64,000 nucleotides of DNA from NCBI GenBank assembly GCA_025093985.1, contig JACAAK010000001.1:2976001-3040000 (forward strand). The letters run 5' to 3'. The translations under genes were made by a program, and so were the position numbers. This DNA is from Calvatia gigantea. Taxonomy: Eukaryota; Basidiomycota; Agaricomycetes; Agaricales; Lycoperdaceae. The notes beneath the pieces are model-generated. The model was not told the DNA's origin. It saw only the letters and a program-made list of their open reading frames with translations, and ran no database searches. This document shows positions 10,505 through 21,999 of the stretch, one piece after another; position 1 is the first letter of the stretch; each line of letters begins with the position of its first letter.

Positions 10505-12337
10505 TTAAAGTTCTAAAATGCGGTTGACATTACGGAAGAACTCTTCCTGGTCTTGGGAAGCCGAGGGTGGGGCCTCAAATTTCTCAAAACCAAGTATGCG
10601 CCTTCCTTCGACGGATTTAACGTTCTCGATAGAGCCTCGCCCAACACACTTGGATTCGCCCTCACCTCCCGGAAAATCACTGCAAAAGGTGTTAGCCTGA
10701 TAATTATAAAACGGCCGAGATAAAGACACACGGAGCAGGTAGGCCAGCGATAAAGTTGTTGCGCTGGTCTCGGAGATAGTGGGCACTGAAGTGAATAAAT
10801 GTTGATACAAGTCACAGAGCAAGTGGATAAGCCACGCACTTAGTGGACGTTAGAGGAACAGCAGGAATATATAGCACTGAGGAATCGCTAAGACCACCAT
10901 GTCGGCCTTCAACGGCGTGGATCACGTCGCAATGCCCTGCCGAAACAGATGAGGTTCGTTCCCTCAGGCTCCAGTAAGTTGTGCTCTTACAGTAAACCTG
11001 GTCGCCAGGTTCAACCTTAGGGATTGATACCATGGTCTTATCCAACTGCAAATGAGGATGTGTCTTTTCATTAAGTTCTTGTGTCTTGCCAATGCTGCTA
11101 CCAGGGAAGCGCGAGCTGTCAAGGTCAAGTTCCCAATCCTTAAATGCGAGGGAATCGGAGCGAGGGTTCTTCGGGCGGAAGAAGGGGCGAAGCATGACGT
11201 AGGCTGAAGCGTTAGAAAGGTTTGGGAAGGTACGGAGAGTCCCCTCATTCGGCCCAGTTGAGGACAAGGCAGTCCAACCTTGCCATGGTACGGAAAATAG
11301 AGCAAGCATTTCTTTCATGTGAGGTGAGCGAGGTTCCGAAACGCAGGAAGAAAAACCCACGACTGCATGATAAAGATCGCTTTGGACGCCAAGTCTAGGT
11401 GTGGCGTCGAAAGGGTCGTGTTGCTTCCAGCGGCCTCCTCCGCTTAAAAGGTTACCGAAGACGACTTGGAAGCCAGGATCCTCCCATCGCTCGACAGAAC
11501 CACCATCAATATGAGGACCAAGAGTAAATTTAGCGTCTCCAGGCTGCCGAATTCTTAAACGGTCAGTAATAGGAGATAGGGATGTCAAGTCGGACTTGAT
11601 CCGGCGCAGAGGTGTGCCAGAGCGAGAGAAGGAATTTCTGGGTGTTAATGAGCCCAGGATGCGTTCGTGCTAGGGTCTGTGCGACAGAATTGTATATCTC
11701 AAAAACTTGGATGTTGTCCTCGGGGAAGCCTACCCATACGCTGAACCATTAACCGGGAATATAATATAAGTCACGGTATACCTTTGATACGATCAAGGTT
11801 AACTGCAGCATAGTCCCTGATTTGTTGCTTCCAGCCGAGGGCTTCCTACGATTCGATGTGAATTACTCGGTGTAGAAGAAAAGAAGGCCAAAACCCACAT
11901 CTTGAGGAACGCCACCGGTCACAATGACAGTTCCTACCCGCTTGATTTGGTCTATGTCTGCTTGACTGACTTGACCTGATTTTACATCTTCATACTTGAT
12001 TTTAGTAACCAACTTTAAACCTTGGGTCAGACATCCATGTCGTCAAAAGGCGACTCTACCTACCCCATTCCGCTTTTCAATAATTTCCCCGACAGTGCTC
12101 TCAAGCTCACTTAGGACCTGCCGCCAGGTCTCGACAAGTTCTTCTTTGAAGATATTCCTTCTTTAAAGCAGCGAACCTATCCGGCAAAGCCGCCTGCTCC
12201 TCTCCAGGCGTTAGAGTGGTAAAAATTGCTGCGATTGACCCTTCTTCCTTGGGCTTGCGTTTGGTGGAGACGGCCGTAGCAAGTTGTCGTGAAAGTCTAG
12301 GTTGTGCACGGCACATGTACCGCGTGAGGGAATACAT
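10505..12337 (-). pseudogene. DUF1479 (YbiU-like) gene with two +1 frameshifts
   Basis: Seven exons (12064-12337, 11899-12012, 11782-11845, 10991-11729, 10840-10936, 10732-10785, 10505-10679) give 1517 nt, two more than a multiple of three. The product is a fungal DUF1479 protein: LPDRFAALKKE, VGTVIVTGGVPQD, EALGWKQQIRDYAAVNLDRIKGFPEDN, RTHPGLINTQKFLLSLWH, GPHIDGGSVERWEDPGF, HDPFDATPRLGV, GDQVYWHCDVIHAVE. The HxD in HIDGG and the later HCD/H suggest an Fe(II)-dioxygenase-like fold (inference); the biochemical role is not established. Frame is lost near 12150-12160 (extra T after KKE) and near 11570 (extra T in TATTACTGACC). Conserved sequence continues in the next frame at both places and all splice sites are preserved. 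This is either a recent pseudogene or two sequence errors. The N-terminus (MYSLTRYMCRAQPRLSRQL) resembles a mitochondrial targeting peptide. Confidence 0.75.
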
Positions 12338-14044
12338 GTCGAACGACGGGGAAAATAAATGTTGGCCTCTGGGGTCTAATTATTTGTGTTGGGAAGAGGG
12401 TAGCAGAATGGCATCCTTGAGAAGATAAGACTTTATATCCCTGAGTGTTTCAGTTTTCCCTGGCACCCCTCCGACGAGAGCGTGGCTTAAAGCTTAAGAT
12501 GCTGCCGCGGTGATTGTGGATGGAGATAATCCATTGTAGGCGTCTGTCAACAGATTGTTCAGTTGGGGGGATGGTTCAAGAGCTCCAAATTCCTCAACCA
12601 TATTTATCCGAGAATTGTCCGATAGACTTTTTGGTTCTTGATCTGTGTCCTGGTGAAGGACCCGCAACCGCAGCCGCGAAACCTACAATATTTTCTCTTG
12701 CACACTTCATTCGCATCCAAGAATACCCGAGAACCGTTGGAAAAACTCAATGAGGGGAGGTGTCGCTAAGCCAGAGAGTGACTTGGTAGAAGCGGGAGTA
12801 TGCAATCCAGAAAGAAGCCACTCTCAAAGATGAATGTCATGGAGTAAGGATATTCCGAGGTTTCTCCGATGTCCGAATAAATATCGCCCAGAACTCCAGG
12901 AGAAGCCATTTGGATTCAGTGCACGAAATCTCGACCCATGACTCAACCCCAAAAGCCCTAGAGTTGACTATGTCAGACCCAGTCATTAGTCAGGCAGAAA
13001 GGGAAAAACTTTGTGCAGCAGTCGTGATGTGAACACTGAAAATGAGGTAGGCTTCCGCACGAAGCTGGAGCGAATGGGATTCCTGTGTCAGGCGGGTCGG
13101 ATGTCTTGTCATCTATAACGTCTCCACGACCTGGTGGAAATAATGGCGGGCACCTCTAAAAGGCCGAGCCGCCTACGAACGACTCCTGCTATGCTTACGG
13201 GATTGAAGGAATGGAAGTTTACTAGTGCCGACTAGGACTTGCTGGTACGCTCTCATGGAAATACGGAACGAAGTAGAAATTGGGTTAGAGGTGTACGTTG
13301 AGTACTTGAGTTATAGAAGAACTCAACAGACCCCCCCCCCATACCAACCAACACGGTCAACTGGGGACGTCTCTGCTGTTGTATGTTTCTGGGAAAGTTT
13401 CCAATGCCGATGGGGTCGCAAAAAAACATGCTCAGATATAGACTGGTGGTCGTGCTGTAGAGCTTGGTGGAGGAAGACTGACACGTATGGGGGTGACCTT
13501 GGGGTGATTTCGCACATCTCCACGTGTACGATCTCCCTTCACCTCAGCTTCAAACGGAGGTCATCAATGCAAAGCTTAAAAGGGGGCCCTCAAGGTGGAG
13601 CTGAGACCGGTCCATCGGTATCAGTAGTGTTATAGATCGTTGGTACTTGCAGGGGGCATTCGTTGTTCGTCCTTCAGGATACCTGAAGGTGTAAGCCAAG
13701 CAATATCCCTGATGTTTGGATTGGAAGAAAGCTGTGAAGGCTCAAGGTGCTACTACTACGTTCAGCGGCAGGAGGGGTCTGCACTCAAATCTGTAGCATA
13801 ATTGTGCGCTCGGAAATCGTGGGGACAAAACATTGTCACAACCGTTAATGAGTGTAATTGAGCATCAGCTGCGTCGAGCTCGAAACTGTAGTAAGCTTCC
13901 GAAGTGCTATTCAAATAATTCAATGATCACGGCATGGATTGTGACGTGCGAAATGATGACTTGCCAAATTCTCCTCAAACCCAATAATGGATCAGAATCG
14001 GCTCCCTCGTCTCTCCCTCGAGCATACCACTTGCCAGTATATCT
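12338..14044. other. 1.7-kb stretch without a supported gene
   Basis: Several short frames exist on both strands but none shows family features, and I could not assemble them into exons. A C10 run occurs near 13330. The end presumably holds the sulfate permease promoter. Confidence 0.5.
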
Positions 14045-16780
14045 ATGCCCAGCATGGCTGCGACACCGCCATATCCTTACCTCAGAAACCACCACACTGC
14101 TGACTCCTCTGAAGTTAACTCATCAAGCTCCCTCATGGGCATCGATACCGTTGTGCAACCAGGGTCCGAAGAACGAACAGCTCTGTTGGACGTTGACACG
14201 GGGCGGAGGCCTAACTACAGCGGCGCGAGTACACCTACTCCCAGTGCGTTCCTGCTTTGTCTTTTCGCATCTCCATTTGTTTTTTTCGGTGCAGACCTCC
14301 GACCTTAATTCCTTTTTCGAACATTTCAACAGACGCTCACCAGCGTATTTGTAGGGCTTCACTCCGGAAAGGATACTTCGGTGTTTCTCAAACGGGCAAG
14401 ATACTATATACCCTCACTCGCATGGATCCCCAATTACTCTTTCAACATGTGAGCTATCATGCAGAATGCGACCTTTGTGTGCTCGAGCTAAAGCCCCCCC
14501 AGGATCGGAGGGGATGTACTCGCTGGCCTCACAATCGCAGCGATGCTCATTCCGCAGTCCGTCAGTTACGCGACCTCCCTCGCGAAAATTAGTCCTGTCA
14601 CGGGCCTGGTATGTTCGGCCGGACCTCGCTCGGAGTTGTGTAATTCATGACCTCGCCAGATTTCCGCCTCCGTTCCAGGCATTGTTTATGCGTTCCTCGG
14701 GACTTCAAAGCACTTGAACGTGGCGCCTGAAGCAGCAACTAGTCTGCTCTTAGGTCAAGCCATCGCGGACATTTTGCGTGACTACGGAGATCCTAATCAT
14801 GAGAACCAGGCTATACTGGGATTGACTGTAGCGACCGCTGTAACGCTGCAAGTGAGTCACATTCCGAACTCCTCGTTGAGTCAAACACTCTAAACGCGGA
14901 CTCTTCATTCAGGCTGGCCTACTCGAATTTCTTCTTGGAATCTTCCGCCTCGGGTTTATTGATGTTGTATTAAGCCGTGCACTGCTGCGGGGGTTCGTGG
15001 CTGCTGTCGCTGTCGTTATCCTGGTGTGCGTGCAGAATTCTGATCGGTTTATGACCTGGTATTAATGCTTCTGTTTCAGGGAACAACTCATCCCAATGTT
15101 CGGCCTGACGAAATTGATGCATGAACTGGACCCAGAAACTACGCTCCAGAAGATCGCCTTTTTGTCCAAGTACACGTGGTCGAACTACAATAAATTGACC
15201 ACGCTTGTCAGCTTTGGAGCACTTTTTTCGCTGATTACAATTCGGGCCGTTAAGAACCAATTTAAGAGATACTGGTTTATCTATCGGATACCGGAGGTCT
15301 TAGTTGTTGTTATCGTATCTACTGGTAGGTGATTTCATGGCCAGCATGGTGTATCTGAACGTTTTTCTAGTTATGAGTGCCCACTACAGATGGGATGAGG
15401 AGGGCTTGGATATTCTCGGATCAGTGTCAATTACGACAGGAGAATCTTTCTTCGCCTTTCCATTTAACAAGGACTATTCTCAAGTATGCTCACCGCACGA
15501 CTTCCACCGCCCTGTAAATATTACATTATAACCCCAGGGACCGGCACTTATAAGGTATAGCATTATCTCTGTTGCAGGTTTCCTCGACAGTATTGTAGCT
15601 GCGAAACAGAATGCCGCTCGTTTTGGTTATTCCATCAGCCCCAACCGTGAACTTGTGGCTTTGGGGGCAGCCAACGTCGCTGCCGCATTCATTCCTGGCA
15701 CACTTCCTGCTTTCGGATCTATCACCCGTTCACGCATTAACGGTGACGTTGGTGGACGTTCACAAATGGCCTCACTCGTCTGCTCGAGTGTCATATTGCT
15801 CGCGACTTTCTTCCTTCTTCCTTGGATGTATTACCTGCCTAAATGTGTGCTTGCTGTTATGTGAGTGTGTCTTCCCTGTACTGGAAAGCAGATAATTGAC
15901 TTGTCCTAGAATCACATTGGTTATCTTCACCCTTCTTGCGGAGACCCCTCATGACGTCATTTATTACTGGAACATGAGCGCTTGGATTGACCTTGCCCTT
16001 CTGCTACTCACGTTCTTCTCTTCGATCATCTACAACGTTGAAGTTGGCATCGTAGTCAGCTTGATTGTTTCCCTGCTCCTTGTTGTCCATCGTTCCTCAA
16101 AGACAAGGATGACGATTCTGGTATGTTTCTACCTTCTTTGCGCTGATTAGAGGTCCCACTAATAATGCAAAGGGTCGTATTCCGGGGACTGATCGCTGGA
16201 AACCGGTGAATGAAGATCCTGAAGCGCAAGAAGCCGTTCCTGGAGCTCTCGTCGTTCGCATCCGTGAGAACTTGGACTTCGCGAATACAGCTCAACTGAA
16301 AGGTGGACTACTACGTATGACTAGCGTGCATGGTATTCTGACAAAGTGTATTAGAGCGCTTGCGCAGACTGGAATTGTATGGCCCGAATAAGATTCACCC
16401 ATCCGAGGAGCCACAAATGCAGGAAACAAGCGTCATTGTTTTCCACTTGGCTGATGTCGACAAGTGTGACGCTTCGTAAGTTTTCCCTTCGCTGAGCTGT
16501 TTAAGTTTCACGCGCTTAATGTTGGTCACAGTGCCCTGCAGATTCTCTATGAACTCCTCGAGGACTACAAGGTGCGTTTCCTCTTTCTGAGTGATGATCG
16601 AGCTCCTCATTCCTGATCTTAAATTAGTCTCGAGGTGTCGTTCTGTTTATCACGCACCTGAAAAGCAGGCCCCAGCAGCAGTTTATGAAGGCCGGCATTT
16701 GGAATCTTCTCGGAGCTAATGCCTTTAGGCAAACCGTCGCCGACGCAATTTCTATCGTTGAATCCTCCACTAGAACATAG
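14045..16780 (+). CDS. SulP-family sulfate permease with STAS domain
   Basis: Thirteen exons (14045-14243, 14355-14448, 14503-14608, 14660-14851, 14913-15025, 15080-15324, 15371-15483, 15538-15860, 15910-16120, 16173-16314, 16355-16475, 16532-16571, 16628-16780) sum to 2052 nt, 683 residues. After a soluble N-terminus come SulP membrane segments: YYIPSLAWIPNY, GGDVLAGLTIAAMLIPQSVSYA, VAPEAATSLLLGQ, GFVAAVAVVILVEQL, then GFLDSIVAAKQNA, SPNRELVALGAANV and GSITRSRINGDVGGRSQMAS. The last 170 or so residues are a STAS domain (VVRIRENLDFANTAQLK ... VIVFHLADVDKCDASALQILYELLEDY). By family this is a plasma-membrane anion transporter, probably proton-coupled sulfate uptake. A second in-frame ATG lies at 14054. 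Introns are short (40-111 nt). It is convergent with the cyclase-family gene downstream. Confidence 0.9.
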
Positions 16781-16980
16781 AACCTCTTTCATACTCAGGG
16801 AACTGGAACCGGTTTCCCTTGCTTCTTTTGCTTTTCCGCATTCGCCGTTTACGTGCTTTCTCCCACCCTCATGGCTTTCACGATCTCGGATGGAATAGTG
16901 CTCATTTTCATAGCCCTTTGAACACACTCGCTAGCCCTACGCTATAATCTGCCTCTTAATATTTACTTGATATTGGAATT

Positions 16981-17662
16981 TTACGCTGCCTGCCATGCAA
17001 GGGCGCGAACGGGCGCACCATCGATACCCTCCAACTTGAGTGGAAGGATACTTACATGGGGGGTTGGAAGACCAACCAGTGATTTCAGGTTGGTCAGGTT
17101 CTCGGCAATGACGGCACCAGAACCAAGGACAACCTCATGAAACAGCAAACCCACTCCCTGTTTCTCCCTCCAGCGGAGTCTCATCCGGATTGAGCATATC
17201 AACGCCCACGAAGCGTACACCCCGCGATACTAACTCCTCAGCAACATCCTTTGTCAAGTAAGGATGATCAAAATACTCTTTCTTCCCCCACTTATCAGAC
17301 CACCCCGTGCATACCAGCACGATTACACCAGGTTTGATGCTTTTCTCGTACGGCTCGAAAGCACTCCAACCGATTTTCTGTTTCGGCTGGATATTGTCAG
17401 AGATATCAACTACGACGGCAGGACCAATCAACTGAGATAAGGGGATTTGGTCTATCGTGAGCCCGTTGGCGAAGAAATGTGACGGAGCGTCGAGATGTGT
17501 GCCCGCATGAGAACCGAGGGAGAGGCTGTGGACCTCATAGCCGTCCGCGGCCACGGTGGCTATAGGCTTGGCGGAGTAAGGAACATCACCTGGGTAGATT
17601 GAGATCGAGGAATTTAGAGGATGGGTGAGGTCGTAGAGCTGGTAGGGTGCGGAGGTGAACAT
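16981..17662 (-). pseudogene. Cyclase-family hydrolase with one +1 frameshift
   Basis: An intronless frame of 682 nt, one base more than 227 codons. The N-terminal 150 or so residues match the cyclase family (PF04199, kynurenine-formamidase-like): YDLTHPLNSSISIYPGD, then GSHAGTHLDAPSHF with the family's metal-binding HxGTHxDxPxHF signature, then GVDMLNPDETPLEGETGSGFAV. The frame then stops, but the next frame continues with HEVVLGSGAVIAENLTNLKSLVGLP to the usual end. Removing one T in GCTGTTTCATGAG (around 17135-17150) restores the family pattern FAVHEVVLG. No intron fits in so short a space. It is either a recent pseudogene or a sequence error. Members are metal-dependent amide or cyclic-bond hydrolases; the substrate is unknown. 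Confidence 0.75.
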
Positions 17663-18858
17663 CGTAGGCTCTTAGGTGTTGGTTGATTAACTGGCAATGC
17701 ATTGGCGGATATTATCGATCATCGCAGTCCTATTTTTGGTCTTTCTGTCTCTCAAGCACCTGCAACACTCATCTAGAGTGAAAGGTGTCCCCTCAACACT
17801 TAAATTGGAGCCTTTGAACATACCCACGAGGTTCAACACCAGATACCATATTACCAGTCAGGCTGTCGGTATTTACATCACATGACGTAGTTTAGGTATC
17901 GTGTTTGTCCGCACTTCTGTGTACCTTAGCCTCGTACCACGACGATCCATCGGTTTTATCTTAACACAGGCCCCCATTGCGGACTATAGAAAACTGCAAA
18001 TTTGGTATTTCATACATAGGGTGCTACCGGGAATATCATACCTCTGAGAGAGTCGATAACCCAGCTGCCCAGCACTTGCTCCGCTGGTTTCGGACCTTTC
18101 CAGGGGAAAAGTCAGGAAGGGATCTGACCACGATGCCGCGTGTCGCCAAAAGGAATGGACCAGAAGTGTTGTTTCGCTAACACAATACAATTAAGACCCT
18201 TTCAATCGCAGGAGAATGATAGGTACCAAACGGGGTGTCTGAGTTTTTTTCCCTACACCTCGGGGTATGGAAGGAGTCGGAATGTTCCAACAGTGAATGT
18301 CCAAACTCAGGCAAGGGGATGGTGGGGAAGCGTGGTCGAAACGACGTTATGTCCCCCTTTGAACATGTCACTGAGTGGCCGAAAAGGAGCCGCGGCTGCA
18401 CGTTCTCTTATTTACTGCCGCCAAAATTCCTGCAGCTTGCTGCCCACAGCCAAGTCCGGAATATAAGCCTGGAGGGTTCCAGATAGGGCGCCCGCCTAGT
18501 ATATTTATAAACGACGCTGCATGCCCAGCCATTTTAAAGCCGTCTAGCCTCTTACGGTAGGTTCAATCAGGGGCCCCTTGGATGACTGTAGTTTGCGGAA
18601 TGTCAGGTCCATCCTTTCCATCGGATTGGTAGCACCACTCTTGTCGAAATAACCTGAGAACAAGGGCTATGTGACGACCCCTTCAATGCGAACTCATGTG
18701 TGCCTAGAAGTCAAGGCGAGCGTGTGTTTGAGCAACACAACTTAAATTTCCCGGCGGTTTACCAAGGCCAGGTGCAGACCCACGAAGCGAGGGAAATTAG
18801 CTCATTCTCTGGGAAAAGAGAATGAATATCGGCAGAAGAATACAATCAAATTGTATAA
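17663..18858. other. Intergenic stretch, no supported gene
   Basis: A 62-codon plus-strand frame at 17699-17885 begins with a possible membrane segment (MHWRILSIIAVLFLVFLSL), but its continuation is not protein-like in any family I know, so I do not call it. Nothing else was seen. Confidence 0.45.
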
Positions 18859-18937
18859 TGTAAGAAACACTAAGTCTCAGTCACTCGTTATACGCACGAG
18901 AACTATAATAGCATTACCTGTAAGAAACACTAAGTCT
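18859..18937. repeat. Pair of 19-nt direct repeats
   Basis: The sequence TGTAAGAAACACTAAGTCT occurs at 18859-18877 and again at 18919-18937, 60 nt apart. It lies just upstream of, and interleaved with, the hairpin-forming repeat described next. Confidence 0.85.
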
Positions 18938-19016
18938 ACGATACATGAGTATATATGATGATTACTAAAGCTAATGATGCTCACCTCAGTCACTCGTTAT
19001 ACGCACGAGAACTGAG
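18876..19016. repeat. Pair of 29-nt repeats, second copy in a hairpin
   Basis: Identical 29-nt copies lie at 18876-18904 and 18985-19013. They begin CTCAGTCACTCG and end CACGAGAACT. The second copy continues into GAG, so CTCAGT pairs with ACTGAG and CTCG with CGAG around a short loop (18985-19016). In the first copy the outer arm is not completed. The function is unknown; the sequence could be a remnant of a small inverted-repeat element. Confidence 0.8.
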
Positions 19017-19069
19017 GGAACTGTTGTGACGAGGTATCCCGTAGTAATGTAATCATAGAAAATTTTAAT

Positions 19070-19141
19070 TGACCAGATGGGGGATCGAACCCCAGACCTT
19101 CCGGACATATACCAGATGCTCTACCATTGAGCTATCAGGTC
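19070..19141 (-). tRNA. tRNA-like sequence, probably degenerate
   Basis: The 72-nt sequence folds as a cloverleaf. The D stem is GCTC/GAGC. The T arm is TGGGG-TTCGATC-CCCCA, with a good B box (GGTTCGATCC). The A-box region is TAGCTCAATGG. The acceptor stem is GACCTGA with TCTGGTC, which has one T-T mismatch. The anticodon stem TCTGG/CCGGA closes a loop TATATGT, which places A rather than the invariant T at position 33. With standard numbering the anticodon reads TAT (Ile), but the missing T33 makes that doubtful. It may be a tRNA pseudogene or the tRNA-derived head of a SINE. No CCA is encoded, as expected in eukaryotes. Confidence 0.5.
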
Positions 19142-20211
19142 GTACTGGTTCCCAGTGGTTGCCCACCCATACACTGACGTAAGGCACGTAATGCCTTGTG
19201 AGCCTGTGCGTTCGTAGGTGGGGGATGACCGGATTCACTATCCACAACAGGAACAGCTTCTACGATGTCGGTTGTATTTAAGCAGAAAGCAGTAAGGGTC
19301 ATCTATCTAGCAAAAGGAAACTTCGTATGTCCAAATCCTCGCGGCGTGTCCACCAAGACACGCCGCCCCATTGTCCTTCCATCCCCTCATTAATCCATCA
19401 TCCTCACATCCACCCATTATAAATCCACTTTCAACATCAAACCACATTTATAAATCTAACATATAACCATCCACTTTTTGTCTGCGTTCAGTCACCTTGT
19501 CTTGCGGATACCTTGATAACCAGGCGCTGTCATGCGAGCCTTGGCACCGGACCGACTGGACAGCAAAACACCACCCCAGCAGGTAGCCTGGGGTCTTTCG
19601 GAACCGACCATGAGGTCACTTGGAATAGAAGTCAGCTCCCCTAGTTGAATCTGGTCAATCGTGCTTGTTACACAGGAAAAAGGCATCACCCCGACATTTA
19701 TAAATAGATGAACACGAGGTGTGATAGCGTGCAAGAGATGTTGTATCATCGACACTGGCTTACGTCCGGGTCAGCCGAGGACCGGTAAGTCGAGAGCCTC
19801 TGCCACCCCGCACCTCGGCCGATGCTTTGGCCTAACGGTGTCCCGAAAGGAATCCCCCGCGGCAAGGACAAGATAGAAGTACCACGCATGTATAGGCGGA
19901 GGGAGTGTGGAGAGATGACAAGGTACATGAGATACTCATCGTTTTTCTTGTGACGCCGCAACTGGATGCCACAAACATGAAGCCCTTCGGTAAACGTGTC
20001 TTAATGTGTCGACGTCCTTGGGGAACGTAATGACGTTTGGTACTTGAGGAACATAAGCCGAGGGACGGGTTGAATGAGACAAATCGGTGAGAAGAATGAG
20101 GAGTGTCTGTCAAATCAAGTGGTCAGTCGCAGTACAAAAGCAGGCGCACGAAGAGCGCGAAAAAAATCAGACTTGAATCAGCAGCACTCAGTCTTCGAAT
20201 CCATCTTCCAA
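19142..20211. other. Region upstream of hydrophobin 1
   Basis: AT-rich sequence without a supported gene. The last 60 nt before the hydrophobin start contain a segment (AATCAGCAGCACTCAGTCTT) that is also found upstream of hydrophobin 3, showing that the 5' leaders were duplicated together with the genes. Confidence 0.5.
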
Positions 20212-20747
20212 ATGCGTTTTTCTACTGTCTTCGCTCTTGCTCTCCCCGCCGTTACCCTCGGTGTCGCCGTTCCCCGTGACGGTGACTGCAATACCGGCGA
20301 CATCGTTTGCTGCAACAGCCTTCAGGGTGTATGGCTTGTGCTTGGGACAACGTTTCACCACGCTGATATTATAGTAATGATTTAGGCCAACGACCCCGTC
20401 ACTTCTTTGTTGCAAGGACTCCTTGGGATTTCCCTCGGTTCCATCACCGGCCTCATTGGCTGTGAGTCGTTCACATTGTTTCTAGTCTTGTGGAAACTTA
20501 AGTTCTGTTCAGTAACTTGCAGCCCCATTTCCACTGTCGGTGTCGGAGGTACTTCCTGGTAATCTCTCCAGTTCCCGATAGTGGGATCTCCCGCTGACCG
20601 AAATCCTAGCTCTGCTCAGCCAGCCTGCTGCACCAACAACACCTTTGTAAGTGATTCATTTTACTTTTTAAAGGCAAAGTCCCACTCACGCGTTCCTAGG
20701 GTGGCCTCATTTCTTTGGGCTGCAACCCCATCAATCTCGGCCTCTAA
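20212..20747 (+). CDS. Class I hydrophobin 1, intact
   Basis: Five exons (20212-20328, 20386-20461, 20513-20558, 20610-20646, 20700-20747; 117, 76, 46, 37 and 48 nt) join to 107 residues. A signal peptide (MRFSTVFALALPAVTLGVAV) precedes the eight-cysteine hydrophobin pattern: C in GDCNTG, CC in VCCNS, C in LTCSP, C formed across the exon 3-4 junction, CC in ACCTNN and C in LGCNP. By family, hydrophobins are secreted and self-assemble into amphipathic layers on aerial hyphae, spores and fruiting-body surfaces. The spacing between Cys groups fits class I. The exon plan is shared with the other hydrophobins in this window, and the closest relative is hydrophobin 3. Confidence 0.93.
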
Positions 20748-21999
20748 GTGATGATACTGATAACAATTGTCTGGCCTGCTTGTGTTATACTATGTGCCGT
20801 GCTAAAGCGAATGAGAAAAAAATATAAGTGTTAGGAAATTGCTCGGCGGCGCGCATAAACTAGCTCTTTTAACGCATCAGAAGACGCAGTTGAGCGCAGG
20901 TAACATTTTCGGTTTCACAACTGCCCTTAATTGGCGGGCCAATATTGCGGGCCTGAAAACCTGTAACAATGTATACGGCGGTAGTTATCATTTTGGACAA
21001 TTTGAATTGCCTCTCACCTGTCCCCGAATGCATGTCCTTGTCTAGAGTAGGCGGGATCATTACTGGCGAGGCCTTAGACCTTGTCAGCTGCTCTAACAAG
21101 GATGCAGTGCTGTTTATCGCAGCAATTGAGTGCAATGGGCAACTGGTAACGGGACTGCAGGCTGGAAATCGTTACCGTTCGGGCTTCGTAAAGGCTCCAT
21201 CAATTCGTTTCTCGTTCGCGTACTAGTTCGCCTTTCTATTTATAAACTAGTTGTGTTAGCGGTCGACCATAGCCTTCATAGCTTTACCAACTGGGGTGTT
21301 CTGATATAAGTGATGGAGGTATGGCGTTCATTGCCTGTGGTGTTGATAGTCACAGCACCAGGGGGGGGGCACAAATATCGTGTTCCCGAGAAGATGCCAG
21401 TATATGAGTAGACTACCTCTTTAGATGGTATTGACTTCAACTGAATTAGTCCCCTAGCACAGCAAGGTTACTGATTAGGAACGGGTTGTGATCTTTGCCT
21501 GGCTTGTCTGAGGAAAGGGTAGCTAGGATTGTTATTTGTAGCGGGGCATGAATACAAATATATGTAGCGATGATGTGCGACTACTTATGGACGAAAACCC
21601 GTGAGGGCTTCCCTGCCTGGCAGGGACAGAACTGAGGGGAGAGACTTGGCTGCGATGGGCGGGTGGGTTCAACAGCGACATCGAGCAAGTCCCTCGGCAT
21701 CCCTCATGTCGCCACCTGCACAAGCTTTTTAGCTGGGAGTGCAGTTAAAACAGGGTGCAGTGGGAGGGTGAAAATCGGGACGAGCCAGGAGGCTGGGGCA
21801 GGCCCGACACGTCGATGAGGTGAGAGGCAAGGAGCTGGTCCGATGTGACTTGTGACTGCACCTTCAAAGACCACACTCTGCTGCCGTCACTCGTTCCTCG
21901 CTAGTGGCAGATTACCAACTCGCGCCTAACGGCGGGGCCAACTCCGCGACAAAGGTTTTACGTCTTCCACGTCTTAACGTTTAACCTCTAGCTGTCACC
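20748..21999. other. 1.25-kb intergenic stretch
   Basis: No supported gene. A G9 run lies near 21361. The right end holds the presumed promoter of the MYND gene. Confidence 0.5.

Noticed and set aside
11560..11580. Hidden intron to explain the DUF1479 frameshift
   Set aside because: The only GT...AG pair (about 42 nt) does not restore the frame and would remove conserved residues.
12514..13635. Open frames on the plus strand (79 and 136 codons)
   Set aside because: Composition and sequence resemble translated non-coding DNA; no family pattern, signal peptide or plausible splice partners.
17699..17885. 62-codon frame with an N-terminal hydrophobic segment
   Set aside because: It is short, has no recognisable continuation, and could be the promoter side of the cyclase-family gene; one hydrophobic stretch is not enough.
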